From positions 62,001-126,000 of the forward strand of contig JARKPU010000001.1 of assembly GCA_029975055.1 (NCBI GenBank): a stretch of DNA of 64,000 nt. The letters are read 5' to 3'. Position 1 is the first letter of the stretch, and each line of letters begins with the position of its first letter. Of the stretch, positions 1-8,319 are shown in pieces. The notes under the pieces are model-generated. The model did no database searches. It worked only from the letters and a program-made list of their open reading frames with translations, and had not been told where the DNA came from. The DNA comes from Anaerolinea sp. (GTDB lineage Bacteria; Chloroflexota; Anaerolineae; Anaerolineales; Anaerolineaceae). A program made the position numbers and the translations under genes.

Positions 1-634
1 TCAGGTGAACGCCGGTCATCTCATCCGGCTGGCCCAGGTATTCGAGCGTCCCGCGCGTGATATACCCCTGGATGGGCGCAAGGAAGAACCCCGCACCGCC
101 GCCATCCGAACCGATCGTCTGATCGTTGACGATTCCCACCAGCCGCAGCGAGCGCAGCGTTCCGTTCGCCAGTTTGATCTCCACCAAATCACCCACCCGG
201 TATTTCACATCAACCATCCGGTTGGCTTCGAGCGCAATTTCCTTTTCGCCGGGGGGCCAGCGCCCTTCGACGAGGCGCACGCGGTCAATCACGGCTGATT
301 GGATATCTGCAAAAGCCTTGATGCGGATTGATTTGAACTGCTCTGCGCCGCTTCGAATGCGCAGGTCGAAGACGCGTAAGCCTTCGGCATCCTGCACCCC
401 CGGCAGGTGGGTGAGATGGCGGATGAAATCGTCGTCAACCGGCACCGAGCGCACCTGGATATTGGCCGGGTTGACGGCCTGATACCCCTCCCGCAGGTCG
501 TCGGACACCGTGCGGTGGAGGATGGTGATCATCCCCACGGCGACCAGGCCGATCATAATCGACGCGACTACCAGGAGCGAGCGCACCGGGTTGCCGAACA
601 GGTCTGCCAGCACTTTTCGCCAGCGCGGACGCAT
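1..634 (-). CDS. FtsX/MacB-type ABC transporter permease, N-terminal part (cut by window edge)
   Basis: The reading frame starts at the ATG at 634-632 and runs off the left edge, giving about 211 residues. It opens with basic residues and a single hydrophobic segment (about residues 17-38, RSLLVVASIMIGLVAVGMIT), then a periplasm/exterior-type domain with the pattern usual for the MacB_PCD/FtsX family (a GRWPPGEKEIAL segment, then VGDLVEIKLANG and LVGIVND). The start overlaps the stop of the upstream ATPase gene by one base (TGATG), which implies translational coupling. With two ATPases upstream it should form a MacB/LolCDE-like mechanotransmission ABC system rather than a solute importer. The later membrane segments lie outside the window. 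Substrate is unknown. Confidence 0.85.
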   Translation of the reverse strand, partial: MRPRWRKVLADLFGNPVRSLLVVASIMIGLVAVGMITILHRTVSDDLREGYQAVNPANIQVRSVPVDDDFIRHLTHLPGVQDAEGLRVFDLRIRSGAEQFKSIRIKAFADIQSAVIDRVRLVEGRWPPGEKEIALEANRMVDVKYRVGDLVEIKLANGTLRSLRLVGIVNDQTIGSDGGGAGFFLAPIQGYITRGTLEYLGQPDEMTGVHL

Positions 635-1719
635 CAGTGCCCTCCGTGGGTTGGCTTCATGCCCAATCGTGGTGCGGCAATCCGGTCGAATTCATCCCCG
701 CCGATCCAGAGATAAACCGCCGGGCCATCCGGCCAGGCTTCCAGGCACGCACCGGGTTCACAATCGCCGGCAGCCTTGCGCAGGTCGAGCCACTGCCCGG
801 GAAGAATGCGGGCCGGCTCGCCGCTTTCGCCAGCGAATGCCGGGCAGCCCTTCAACAGCAGCGCACCGTCGCGCACCACTACCACGCCGGGCTGCTCCAA
901 CGCGACCGGTTCGGATGGCCTGCAAGCCCGGCTGGCGGCCGCGTGCGAAAGCTGGAGCAGCGCTTCATCCGGCAGGTTCGGAAAGGCCCGGGCGATGTTC
1001 TCGTCCACCAGCTCGCCGTCTGAAAGCAGCACCGAGCGCATGGCCTGGCGCGCCAATGAGCGATCATGCGTCACCATCAGAATCGTCTTCCCCTGGCCGA
1101 CGAGTTCATGAAACAACCGCATCACAACCTCGGCGGAAGCCGAATCAAGGTTGCCGGTTGGCTCATCGGCCACCAGGATCGGCGGGTCATTGGCCAGGGC
1201 GCGCGCCACCGCAGCCGCCTGCTGCTGCCCGCCTGAGACGGCTCCCGGCAGTTTATGCGCCTGCGCCTCCAACCCAACCCGCGCAAGCAGCGCCAGGGCG
1301 CGCGGCTCGCGCTCGGCCGGGGGATACATATTGCAGAAATCCATCGGGAGGAGCACATTTTCCAGCAGCGAGAGAGTCGGCAGAAGCTGGAAGAACTGGA
1401 AGACGATTCCCAGCATCCGCCCGCGCCATTCGGCCATTTTGCCTTCCGCCAGCTTCTCCAGGAACGTATCGCCGATGCGCACATGCCCGGCAGTGGGGTG
1501 ATCGATGCCGGTGAGCATGTTGATGAGCGTGGATTTTCCGCTGCCAGATCTGCCGATGATGCTCACAAATTCCCCATACGCAACCTGAAGGTTAATCTGC
1601 TTGAGCACCTGCACCTGCCCGGCGGGCGTTTTGAACACTTTATCGAGGCCGGAAACCTCGATGAGCGGCGCCGGCTTCTGCCAGATGAACTCGGGGTAGG
1701 TAAAATTCCTAGGCGGCAT
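634..1719 (-). CDS. ABC transporter ATP-binding protein with a C-terminal extension
   Basis: This 361-residue protein is a LolD/MacB-type ATPase over its first ~230 residues: Walker [11 protein letters not shown]-loop region, signature SGGQQQ, Walker B ILVADEPT with following GNLDS, and switch His in MVTHD. The residues after the signature read AAAVARAL rather than the usual RVAIARAL, so the conserved Arg is missing. Family members normally end near residue 235. This one carries ~125 extra residues whose pattern ([20 protein letters not shown], then [22 protein letters not shown]) resembles a cyclic-nucleotide-binding-type beta barrel; that resemblance is an inference. It overlaps the upstream ATPase gene by 11 bp and the permease start by 1 bp. 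Confidence 0.9.
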   Translation of the reverse strand: MPPRNFTYPEFIWQKPAPLIEVSGLDKVFKTPAGQVQVLKQINLQVAYGEFVSIIGRSGSGKSTLINMLTGIDHPTAGHVRIGDTFLEKLAEGKMAEWRGRMLGIVFQFFQLLPTLSLLENVLLPMDFCNMYPPAEREPRALALLARVGLEAQAHKLPGAVSGGQQQAAAVARALANDPPILVADEPTGNLDSASAEVVMRLFHELVGQGKTILMVTHDRSLARQAMRSVLLSDGELVDENIARAFPNLPDEALLQLSHAAASRACRPSEPVALEQPGVVVVRDGALLLKGCPAFAGESGEPARILPGQWLDLRKAAGDCEPGACLEAWPDGPAVYLWIGGDEFDRIAAPRLGMKPTHGGH

Positions 1720-2416
1720 CCAGCACCCCGTCTCTCAATTGCAGCACCCGGTCCACGCGCTCCACCAGGCCCTGGTCGTGCGTCACCATAACGATCGTTT
1801 TGCCGCGGCGCACCAACCCCGCGAAAATCTCGAAGATAACTTCCGCAGTCACCGAATCCAACCGGCCGGTGGGCTCGTCGGCGATAATCACCGGCGGGTC
1901 GTTCGCCAGGGCGCGGGCAATCGCCACGCGCTGCTGCTGCCCGCCTGAGATCTCAGAGGGCAGTTTCAGGGCATGCTGCTCCAATTCCACCTCCCTGAGG
2001 AGTTCTACCGCGCGCGCACGGCTCTCACGCGGCCGAAACTGCCCGCAGAAATCCATCGGGAGCATCACATTGTCGATCAACGAGAGTGACGGCATCAGGT
2101 GAAACGACTGGTAAACCACCCCGATATTGCGCCCGCGCCAGCGAGAGCGCCGGTCTTCGCTCATCCGGTGCACCGCCACATCTCCCACCCACACCTCGCC
2201 CGAAGTGATCTGGTCCGTTCCGGTGATCATATTGACCAGCGTCGTCTTCCCTGCGCCTGATTTACCCGTGATCCCCACGAACTCTCCGGCTTTCACCTCA
2301 AACGAAACGGATTTCAGAGCCGCAAAAGGCCCTGAAGCAGTGGAATAGGATTTGCAGACTCCCTCCAGGCGGATAAGTGCCCGGCTGCCGTTTGGCGTGG
2401 GATGGAATTGCATCAA
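1709..2416 (-). CDS. ABC transporter ATP-binding protein (LolD/MacB-like)
   Basis: A 235-residue, full-length ATPase of the MacB/LolD family. Visible are Walker A (GKSGAGKTT), signature ([14 protein letters not shown]), Walker B (VIIADEPT) followed by GRLDS, and the switch histidine (MVTHDQ). It is the first gene of the minus-strand ABC operon and lies behind the consensus promoter at 2470-2497. Unlike its downstream partner it has the normal length and an intact signature, so the pair probably works as a heterodimer with one canonical and one altered subunit (inference). The divergent TetR-family gene next door suggests inducible expression, for example by a toxic compound or envelope stress. 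Confidence 0.92.
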   Translation of the reverse strand: MMQFHPTPNGSRALIRLEGVCKSYSTASGPFAALKSVSFEVKAGEFVGITGKSGAGKTTLVNMITGTDQITSGEVWVGDVAVHRMSEDRRSRWRGRNIGVVYQSFHLMPSLSLIDNVMLPMDFCGQFRPRESRARAVELLREVELEQHALKLPSEISGGQQQRVAIARALANDPPVIIADEPTGRLDSVTAEVIFEIFAGLVRRGKTIVMVTHDQGLVERVDRVLQLRDGVLDAA

Positions 2417-2443
2417 TTCATCCTCGCAATTTAATGAACATTA

Positions 2444-2459
2444 TGTATATAATCATACA
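2444..2459. promoter_or_regulatory. Candidate TetR-family operator (TGTAT-n6-ATACA)
   Basis: A 16-bp inverted repeat with 5-bp arms and a 6-bp spacer lies between the divergent ABC and tetR genes. It begins a few bases after the expected start of the ABC transcript and covers a TATAAT (2448-2453) that could serve as the -10 of the tetR gene. The position would allow one repressor to control both directions. The arms are short and AT-rich, so chance is possible. Confidence 0.4.
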
Positions 2460-2469
2460 AACCATTCAA

Positions 2470-2497
2470 ATTATAAGGCCGGCCGTCCGGCTGTCAA
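2470..2497 (-). promoter_or_regulatory. Sigma-70-type promoter of the ABC operon
   Basis: On the minus strand a perfect TTGACA (2497-2492) is followed after 16 bp by a perfect TATAAT (2475-2470). The ATPase start codon lies 54 bp downstream of the -10. The spacer is very GC-rich and contains a GCCGG-n4-CCGGC inverted repeat (about 2479-2492). Confidence 0.8.
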
Positions 2498-2524
2498 CCG
2501 GCAACCCGAGGTAGCTGTCGAATA

Positions 2525-3139
2525 ATGAACACAGAAAGCGATACCGTTCATCACCGGCAAGACCGGCGCGTCAGCCGCACCCGCCGGCAGCTCCGCTCAG
2601 CGCTGATGACCCTGATCATCGAAAAAGGCTATGACGCCGTGACGATCGAGGATATCACCGAGCGCGCCGACCTGGGCCGGACGACCTTTTACCTGCATTA
2701 CAAAGATAAAGAGGAACTGCTCCTCGAAAGCATCGAGAACACCGCCCGCGAGCTATACGAGCAGGTCGTGGCTGCCGCGCCTCCGGCCGCAGAACGCAGC
2801 CGCGAAGCCGGCCTGCATGCCATTGATATCGTTTTCCAACATGCCGGGGCCAATTCCATCTTCTATCAGATCATCCTGCAGGGCGGCGCAGCCCGGAAAG
2901 TGCGCAGCTATATCCTCGCCTTCCTCAGCGAAGCTGTCCGCCCGTATTTCGAGAGCGAACAGGCCTTGCCTGCTTCAGTGCAGGTGCCGCTTGCGGTGTT
3001 ATCCAGCTACTTCGCCACCTCCCTGCTTGGTTTTATGACCTGGTGGCTGGAGACCAAGGCTCCCTACAGCCCCGAACAGGCCTCGAAATTCTTCACCTTC
3101 ATGTTTTTCAACGGCATACCCGGCCTGCGCGAGGCATAA
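2525..3139 (+). CDS. TetR/AcrR-family transcriptional regulator
   Basis: A 204-residue protein with the N-terminal TetR helix-turn-helix at about residues 18-65 (RRQLRSALMTLIIEKGYDAV, then TIEDITERADLGRTTFYLHY and KDKEELL), followed by a helical ligand-binding domain typical of the group annotated as TetR C-terminal helical with tryptophan-rich end (FMTWWLE). It is divergent from the ABC operon with a 108-bp intergenic region. By the usual logic of such pairs it likely represses the transporter and possibly itself. The effector cannot be told from sequence. A weak CGAGGT precedes the ATG by about 13 bp. Confidence 0.9.
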   Translation: MNTESDTVHHRQDRRVSRTRRQLRSALMTLIIEKGYDAVTIEDITERADLGRTTFYLHYKDKEELLLESIENTARELYEQVVAAAPPAAERSREAGLHAIDIVFQHAGANSIFYQIILQGGAARKVRSYILAFLSEAVRPYFESEQALPASVQVPLAVLSSYFATSLLGFMTWWLETKAPYSPEQASKFFTFMFFNGIPGLREA

Positions 3140-3143
3140 CCGC

Positions 3144-3221
3144 ATCGGCGATGACCGACCTCAATCCCGCGTGCTTTATTTTTATATTTAAGGTATTATT
3201 TACCCTATAATCATCGCCGAT
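3144..3221. repeat. 11-bp perfect inverted repeat bracketing the channel gene promoter
   Basis: ATCGGCGATGA at 3144-3154 is the exact reverse complement of TCATCGCCGAT at 3211-3221, 56 bp apart. The right arm begins at the last base of a TATAAT -10 box (3206-3211) and ends four bases before the Shine-Dalgarno sequence of the channel gene. The intervening segment is AT-rich. It could be a looped regulator-binding pair or a long-range hairpin placing the upstream tetR end and the channel leader together. Confidence 0.5.
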
Positions 3222-3236
3222 AGGGTGGAGGTCAAC

Positions 3237-4457
3237 ATGAGCGTCAACGATATCCTGGCCTGGGCTGCGGCTAACCAGGCGATGGCTTTGGGAGGGGTGT
3301 TCCTCCTCAGCCTGCTGCTCTTCCTTTTTACACGTTTCGGCATCGCGCGCGGCATTGTCTCGCTCGCTGCGCGCAGCGCCTCGAAGATCGATGATATTCT
3401 CGTGCGCAACCTGCAGCCGGCGCGGATCGCCTGGATGGCCCCGCTGGCGCTCATCTACACGCTGGCTATCCTGTTCCCCGGTTATGAAAAGCTGATCCAA
3501 AAGGCTTCTCTTTTCATCATTCTATGGCTCTCGGTGTTCACCCTGAGCGGCCTGTTGAACGCCATCAACGAGCTTTACGAGAACCGGCCCAATTACAGGG
3601 GCGTCAGCATCCAGAGTTACCTCGACATCGCCAAGATCCTCTTTGTCCTGGTGGCAATCGTTCTTTCCGTCACCCTGCTGACGGGAGAATCGCCGGTCGT
3701 ACTGCTCACCGGGCTGGGGGCGCTCACGGCCGTGCTGCTGCTCATCTTTCAAAACACCATTCTTTCGCTGGTCGCCAGTATTAAAATCGCCGCGCATGAC
3801 CTGATTAAAGAAGGCGATTGGATCGAGGTGCCAAGTTATGACGCCGATGGTGATGTGGTCAATATCAGCCTGCACACGATCAAAATCCGCAACTTCGATA
3901 TGACCTACACCGTCATCCCCACCTACAAGATCGTCGATGTGGCCTTCAAGAACTGGCGCGGGATGAAAGAGAGCGGTGGGCGGCGCATCCAGCGCTCGCT
4001 CTCCGTCGATATGATCAGCATCAAATTCTGCGACCCCGAGATGCTCGAGCGGCTCAGCAGGATCGACCTGATCCATAACTTCGTGCTCGAAAAGATCAAG
4101 CAGATCGAAGCTTATCGCCTTGAGCACCAGGATCATTATGATTCGCCCCTGGATGGGCCGCAAATCACCAACATCGAGGTGTTCCGCGTGTACATCGCGG
4201 CTTATCTGCGCACCCGCGCCGATATCCATAAAGAAAGCATGCCTTTCCTCGTCCGCGTGCTGGCGCCAACCCCCACGGGGCTTCCGGTGGAGCTGTATAT
4301 CTTCGCAAACACCACCGATTGGGCCACGTATGAGTTGATCCAGGCGGAGATTTTCGATCACCTGCTCGGCGCAGCGCCGAACTTCGACCTGCGCGTCTTT
4401 CAGGAGCCGACCGGCCTCGACTTCTCTTCCTTTGCCCGATCGCTCACTTCTTCGTAG
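3237..4457 (+). CDS. ybdG: Mechanosensitive channel, MscS family, YbdG-like
   Basis: A 406-residue membrane protein when started at ATG 3237, chosen because GGTGGAGG (3224-3231) sits 5 bp upstream; a GTG at 3225 would lie inside that ribosome-binding site. Four or so N-terminal hydrophobic segments are followed by the MscS pore/beta domain (LLTGLGALTAVLLLIFQNTI, then LIKEGDWIEVP and DADGDVVNISLHTIKIRNFD). The stretch NWRGM-KESGGRRIQRSL is characteristic of the YbdG/MscM miniconductance branch, and the length matches E. coli YbdG (about 415). It would release solutes on hypo-osmotic shock. The gene stands alone, with TATAAT at 3206-3211 and a terminator after it. Confidence 0.9.
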   Translation: MSVNDILAWAAANQAMALGGVFLLSLLLFLFTRFGIARGIVSLAARSASKIDDILVRNLQPARIAWMAPLALIYTLAILFPGYEKLIQKASLFIILWLSVFTLSGLLNAINELYENRPNYRGVSIQSYLDIAKILFVLVAIVLSVTLLTGESPVVLLTGLGALTAVLLLIFQNTILSLVASIKIAAHDLIKEGDWIEVPSYDADGDVVNISLHTIKIRNFDMTYTVIPTYKIVDVAFKNWRGMKESGGRRIQRSLSVDMISIKFCDPEMLERLSRIDLIHNFVLEKIKQIEAYRLEHQDHYDSPLDGPQITNIEVFRVYIAAYLRTRADIHKESMPFLVRVLAPTPTGLPVELYIFANTTDWATYELIQAEIFDHLLGAAPNFDLRVFQEPTGLDFSSFARSLTSS

Positions 4458-4474
4458 TTTCATTACTTTAAATA

Positions 4475-4513
4475 AAAAGCGGAGGCTGGCTCTTGAACCA
4501 ACCTCCGCTTTTG
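4475..4513. terminator. Bidirectional rho-independent terminator
   Basis: Stem AAAAGCGGAGG (from 4475) pairs with CCTCCGCTTTT (ending 4513), with a further CTGG/CCAA imperfect extension and a short loop. T-runs on both strands let it end the plus-strand channel transcript and the minus-strand polysaccharide operon, whose last gene stops at 4530. Confidence 0.85.
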
Positions 4514-4529
4514 TGTCACCTTTACGGAA

Positions 4530-6149
4530 CTACTTCGCCGACATCGTGTTCTTCTTGATCGGCTCCATGGGCTTTTCACCCTCGGCGCTCCCTTTCTTCT
4601 CGCGGGCATAATAATACGGCATGTAGTACCGGTATTCGCCGTAATAACCGGTCTTCGTCATCGGGATACGGTTCATCACCACGCCAAGCACGTGCGCCTG
4701 CACCGACGCAAGCCGCTCCTTCACCAGCGCGGCGAGTTCCTTGTTGGTCGTCCCGGGGCGGACAACCAAAAGCACCCCATCGACCTTGGTCGCAAAGATC
4801 ATCGTATCGGCAATCATGAAGGGCGGGTTATCGATGATCACCACATCGGCCAGGCTCTTCAGCTTCTCGAGCAAGTGAGCGACGTTATCGGGGTTCAGGT
4901 ATTGGTCCACCAGGTCGTTGCCCGCCCCGGCGGTAATGATGTTCAGCTTCCCGTCTTCCCACTTGTGCATGATCGATTCGGCCTTCATCGTCCCTTTGAG
5001 CAGGTCGGTCAGGCCCAACCGGTCTTCGATCCCGAAACATTTATGCACCTTTGGGCGGCGCATGTCTCCATCCACCAGCAAGACGCGCTTGCCGCTCTGC
5101 ACCATGCTGACTGCCAGGTTGACGGCGACGAAGGATTTCCCATCACTCGCATCCGGGCTTGTCACCAGGAGGGTTTTGGCCCCCGATTCGAGCATGCTGA
5201 TCTCCAGGCTGGCGCGCAGGTTGCGGAAAGCCTCGGCCATGAACGAGCGGGGATGTTCTGCCACATACAGGCTGTATTTTTCCCTTCGGCTGAGGTTCAT
5301 CAGGTATCCCAAGATCGGGTAACCCAGCAGGCGTTCCACATCCTTTGGCCGCTTGATCGTATCGTCCAGGCTTTCCAACAGGTAGCTGCCTCCAACACCC
5401 AGCACAAGCCCGGCTATCGCGGCGACCGCCACCAGGAGATACTTGTTCAAACCGGAGGGTTTCGTCGGCAGCGCAGCCGGTTCCAAAACCGAAAGGATAT
5501 TCGAGGCCGTGTGCTCCGAATTGTTGAGCAAATTGGCGTAATTGGTGCGCAGAAGCGTCAGCTTATCCTGCAGAGCCTGGAGATCCTGCCTTGCCACCGC
5601 GAGCTCCTTGGCGCTTTCCAGGCTGCCAAACTCGAGCTGCTTATCGGCAATTTGCTTTTGAGTTTCCAGAATCTGTTTCTGCGTTTCAACCAGTTGTTGA
5701 TCGGTAAAGGCCTCGCGGGTTGGGTCGCCGGTGATCGTGGCGCCCGGGCTGGCTTTGATGAGCTGCCTGGCCAGCTCTTGCGCCACCAGCATCGCTCGCT
5801 GCGGGTCGGTATCGGTGACGTTGATCTCAAGGAATTGGTTGTTTCCTTGTGGTTTCACCACGTATTTTGGCAGCCACGTCAGGCCCAGGTTCTGCATCGC
5901 TGCGGCGGTGATCGGCTCACGGTACGCGTAATCGGTGTAGAAACTGCTCAACTGCTGGTTCAGCCAGAGTTCATTGCTGGTCGGGTTAGGATTCGTGATC
6001 GTCTGCCCGATGATCAATGTGGTGCGCGCGGTGTAGACGGGCGGCTGGTTCCGCACAGCCATATAGGTTGTGCCGGCCGCCAGGAGCATGGCTACAAAGA
6101 TCAACCACCACCACTTCAATAACGGTTGAAAATACGGACGGAGATCCAT
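4530..6149 (-). CDS. Wzz/BY-kinase fusion: polysaccharide co-polymerase and tyrosine autokinase
   Basis: A 539-residue protein with transmembrane segments at about 13-31 and 236-258 flanking an extracellular Wzz domain with coiled coil (about 150-205), then a cytoplasmic bacterial tyrosine kinase domain. Walker A reads SPDASDGKS (331-339), Walker A' LLVDGDMRRP (357-366) and Walker B VVIIDNPP (436-443). A tyrosine cluster (eight Tyr between 502 and 514) matches the autophosphorylation tail of Wzc. Such proteins set polymer length in Wzx/Wzy systems. It is a single-chain (Wzc-like) form, usual in Gram-negatives, although no Wza exporter or tyrosine phosphatase is found nearby. It is the last gene of the long operon. 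Confidence 0.93.
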   Translation of the reverse strand: MDLRPYFQPLLKWWWLIFVAMLLAAGTTYMAVRNQPPVYTARTTLIIGQTITNPNPTSNELWLNQQLSSFYTDYAYREPITAAAMQNLGLTWLPKYVVKPQGNNQFLEINVTDTDPQRAMLVAQELARQLIKASPGATITGDPTREAFTDQQLVETQKQILETQKQIADKQLEFGSLESAKELAVARQDLQALQDKLTLLRTNYANLLNNSEHTASNILSVLEPAALPTKPSGLNKYLLVAVAAIAGLVLGVGGSYLLESLDDTIKRPKDVERLLGYPILGYLMNLSRREKYSLYVAEHPRSFMAEAFRNLRASLEISMLESGAKTLLVTSPDASDGKSFVAVNLAVSMVQSGKRVLLVDGDMRRPKVHKCFGIEDRLGLTDLLKGTMKAESIMHKWEDGKLNIITAGAGNDLVDQYLNPDNVAHLLEKLKSLADVVIIDNPPFMIADTMIFATKVDGVLLVVRPGTTNKELAALVKERLASVQAHVLGVVMNRIPMTKTGYYGEYRYYMPYYYAREKKGSAEGEKPMEPIKKNTMSAK

Positions 6150-6152
6150 GGG

Positions 6153-7304
6153 TTAGGGTTTCATGCGCGAAAAGATCTGGAATGTCAGGAATACCGCCAC
6201 TGACGATAACAGGCTCAGGTCAGCTTCGGTGAACTGTTCATTCTGGTGCCTGGCCAACGATAACAACCCTGTGACCTGCTTATTCACAATCAACGGGACG
6301 CAAATAACCGAACGAGAATTGTTCCGCCCTTCCTCCCAGTTTCTCGGCAGCCAGCGCGGGTCATCTTGTGTATCCGTCACGAGAACCGCCTGCTGGTTCC
6401 TGATCACCCATCCGGCCAGGCCGTCTCTGAACACATTGACCAGTTCCTTCTTCGGGCTGGGCCTGACCTGCCCTCCATACGCGAGCAGACCGTCGGTAAT
6501 TTCGCCATCGGGATTGACCAACAAGAAACTTCCGCTGGATGCGCCAATGCTATCGACCGTGAGCTGCAAGATATTGTGCAGTAGATCATACAGCCCGCCG
6601 TGGCTCTGCAACTCCTTGCTGATAGCGCCCAGCAGGTCGTAAGTCTCGCGGATAGGCCGCGTCTCCGTTTCGGATGCGGCGCTCCGGTTGAGAAGTGCCC
6701 GCTTATTGCGTGCAAACATATCTTGAATCTGGTCGATGAAGGCGGTCTTCTGCGTCGTATCTTTGATCGCCGAAATCACCATGTGCTCGATCATCAGGTG
6801 AATGTCTTCTACCTGCTCGATGCGGTTGCTTGGCACATGGATATGCAGTTTCACCATCGGCCCCAATTCACCCCCGGTAAAGCCGGTCAACCCAATCGTG
6901 TAGGCGCCATGACAGTTGGCATACTCCACAGCGCGCAGAACGTTGGGCGAGTTCCCGCTGGCGGAGATCGCAATCACGATGTCGCCTGGGTTCATCAGCC
7001 CGGAGAGCTGCTGCACGAATATTTTATCGTACCCTTCGTCGTTTGCATACGCCGTGATCGACGCGATATTATCGGTTAAGCCCACCACCTTGAAGTGCGG
7101 CAGCCCGGCCACCCGGGTATTTTTGGATAGATCGGCGACGAAATGCGAAGCCGTGGTTGCGCTCCCCCCGTTGCCCATGACGAACACTTGCTTGTCGGAA
7201 AGCCGCGCATCTAGCAAGACATCCACCATCTGCTGGACGCTCTGTAATGGAATATCATCCAGTGTTTGATGAAGATCGTTGACGTAAATTTGATAGTGAT
7301 CCAT
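6153..7304 (-). CDS. GmhA-like SIS-domain sugar isomerase fused to a GAF domain
   Basis: The start is placed at ATG 7304 because AGGAGG lies 6-7 bp upstream; the longer frame would run into hddA. This gives 383 residues. Residues ~15-195 form an SIS domain of the phosphoheptose isomerase (GmhA) type with GNGGSA, SASGNSPN and the late active-site region IEQVEDIHLMIEH. GmhA converts sedoheptulose 7-phosphate to D-glycero-D-manno-heptose 7-phosphate. GmhA proteins normally end near 190 residues; here a second domain (about 215-383) has GAF features (LLHNILQLTVDSIGASSGSF, then GLAGWVI, VCVPLIV-like ICVPLIVNKQVTGLLSLAR). The adjacent HddA-like kinase supports a heptose role. The fusion suggests ligand control of the isomerase (inference). 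Confidence 0.85.
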   Translation of the reverse strand: MDHYQIYVNDLHQTLDDIPLQSVQQMVDVLLDARLSDKQVFVMGNGGSATTASHFVADLSKNTRVAGLPHFKVVGLTDNIASITAYANDEGYDKIFVQQLSGLMNPGDIVIAISASGNSPNVLRAVEYANCHGAYTIGLTGFTGGELGPMVKLHIHVPSNRIEQVEDIHLMIEHMVISAIKDTTQKTAFIDQIQDMFARNKRALLNRSAASETETRPIRETYDLLGAISKELQSHGGLYDLLHNILQLTVDSIGASSGSFLLVNPDGEITDGLLAYGGQVRPSPKKELVNVFRDGLAGWVIRNQQAVLVTDTQDDPRWLPRNWEEGRNNSRSVICVPLIVNKQVTGLLSLARHQNEQFTEADLSLLSSVAVFLTFQIFSRMKP

Positions 7305-7341
7305 ATTGAACCTCCTCACCTCACCAACGAAGCGATAATGG

Positions 7342-8319
7342 TCACCGCCTGTAGTTGAAGATGATCTTCGTGCCATCCTGTTCCAGGCGGAAGGGCAGCT
7401 CCTGCAAGCCCTTCAAAGCACCGCGAACCGCATCCTGTTTCACAGGCGGGCAATACAGAAGCAAAAAGCCGCCGCCGCCGGCCCCGGTGATCTTCCCGCC
7501 CAGGGCGCCGGCTTTCCGCGCGGCAGCGTACATTTCGTCGATCGGGCCGTTGCTGATCTTGCTGGCCAGCCGTTTCTTCAGCCCCCAGCTGTAATCCAGC
7601 ATCTCACCAAACGAATCGAGGTTGCCCCGTTCGAGCTGTTCGCGCGCCTCGTGCGCCAACGCTTTAATCTCGCGCAAGACGGGCAGACTGTCGCCGATAT
7701 TGGCCTTTTGCTCCCCAAGGATCGAATCGGATTGGCGGTTGATGCCGGTATAGAACAGGAGGAAGCTCTCATCCAGTTTCCGGCACAGGTCATCGCCCAG
7801 GCGGATTTTCCGGTTGAGCACTGTGCCATCAGGGCAGAACTCAAAGAAGCGCAAGCCCCCATAAGCAATCGCGTATTGGTCTTGAATACCGATCGGCTTT
7901 TTCAAGATGTCAAGCTCTATCTTGCAGGCTTCTTTCGCGAGCTGCTCGGCCGTCACCATTTCCCCCAGGTAAGCATACATTGCGTGCAAGGATCCTACCG
8001 TCACCGCGCTTGAGGACCCTAAACCCGAGCCGGCTGATGGGATATCACCCATCGTCGTGATCTCAACCCCCAGTTGAATTCCTGTCAATCGGAGGGCTTC
8101 ACGAATTAATTCATGCTTTATCTGGTCGACTTTGTCGACCATTTCGGTCTCAGTATACCCAATCCTCAGTTTGGAGTCAAACCGCTGCTTGATCGTGACG
8201 AAAATGCACTTATCAATGGTGGACGAAAGCACGCAACCTCCCTCGTTCATGAAAAAGTCAGGGAAGTCGGTGCCGCCGCCAAAGAAGCTGATCCGCAGCG
8301 GGCTTTGAACGATGATCAC
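7342..8319 (-). CDS. hddA: GHMP kinase, D-glycero-D-manno-heptose 7-phosphate kinase type
   Basis: A 325-residue GHMP-family sugar kinase. The N-terminus ([17 protein letters not shown]) and ATP loop GSGLGSSSA (97-105) are characteristic of HddA-like kinases, and [13 protein letters not shown] near the C-terminus is GHMP motif 3. HddA phosphorylates heptose 7-phosphate at C1 on the GDP-heptose route. It stands next to an SIS isomerase, and a GmhB-like phosphatase occurs at 48 kb, so three of the four GDP-heptose steps are present; no HddC nucleotidyltransferase was seen. It overlaps the epimerase gene stop by 4 bp (ATGA). A related fucose/other sugar kinase role cannot be excluded. Confidence 0.85.
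   Translation of the reverse strand: MIIVQSPLRISFFGGGTDFPDFFMNEGGCVLSSTIDKCIFVTIKQRFDSKLRIGYTETEMVDKVDQIKHELIREALRLTGIQLGVEITTMGDIPSAGSGLGSSSAVTVGSLHAMYAYLGEMVTAEQLAKEACKIELDILKKPIGIQDQYAIAYGGLRFFEFCPDGTVLNRKIRLGDDLCRKLDESFLLFYTGINRQSDSILGEQKANIGDSLPVLREIKALAHEAREQLERGNLDSFGEMLDYSWGLKKRLASKISNGPIDEMYAAARKAGALGGKITGAGGGGFLLLYCPPVKQDAVRGALKGLQELPFRLEQDGTKIIFNYRR

Noticed and set aside
510..1514. Long open frame on the plus strand opposite the ABC ATPase
   Set aside because: Composition is rich in Arg, Pro and Ala, as expected for the antisense of a GC-rich gene. It shows no domain, and the minus strand carries a clear ATPase.
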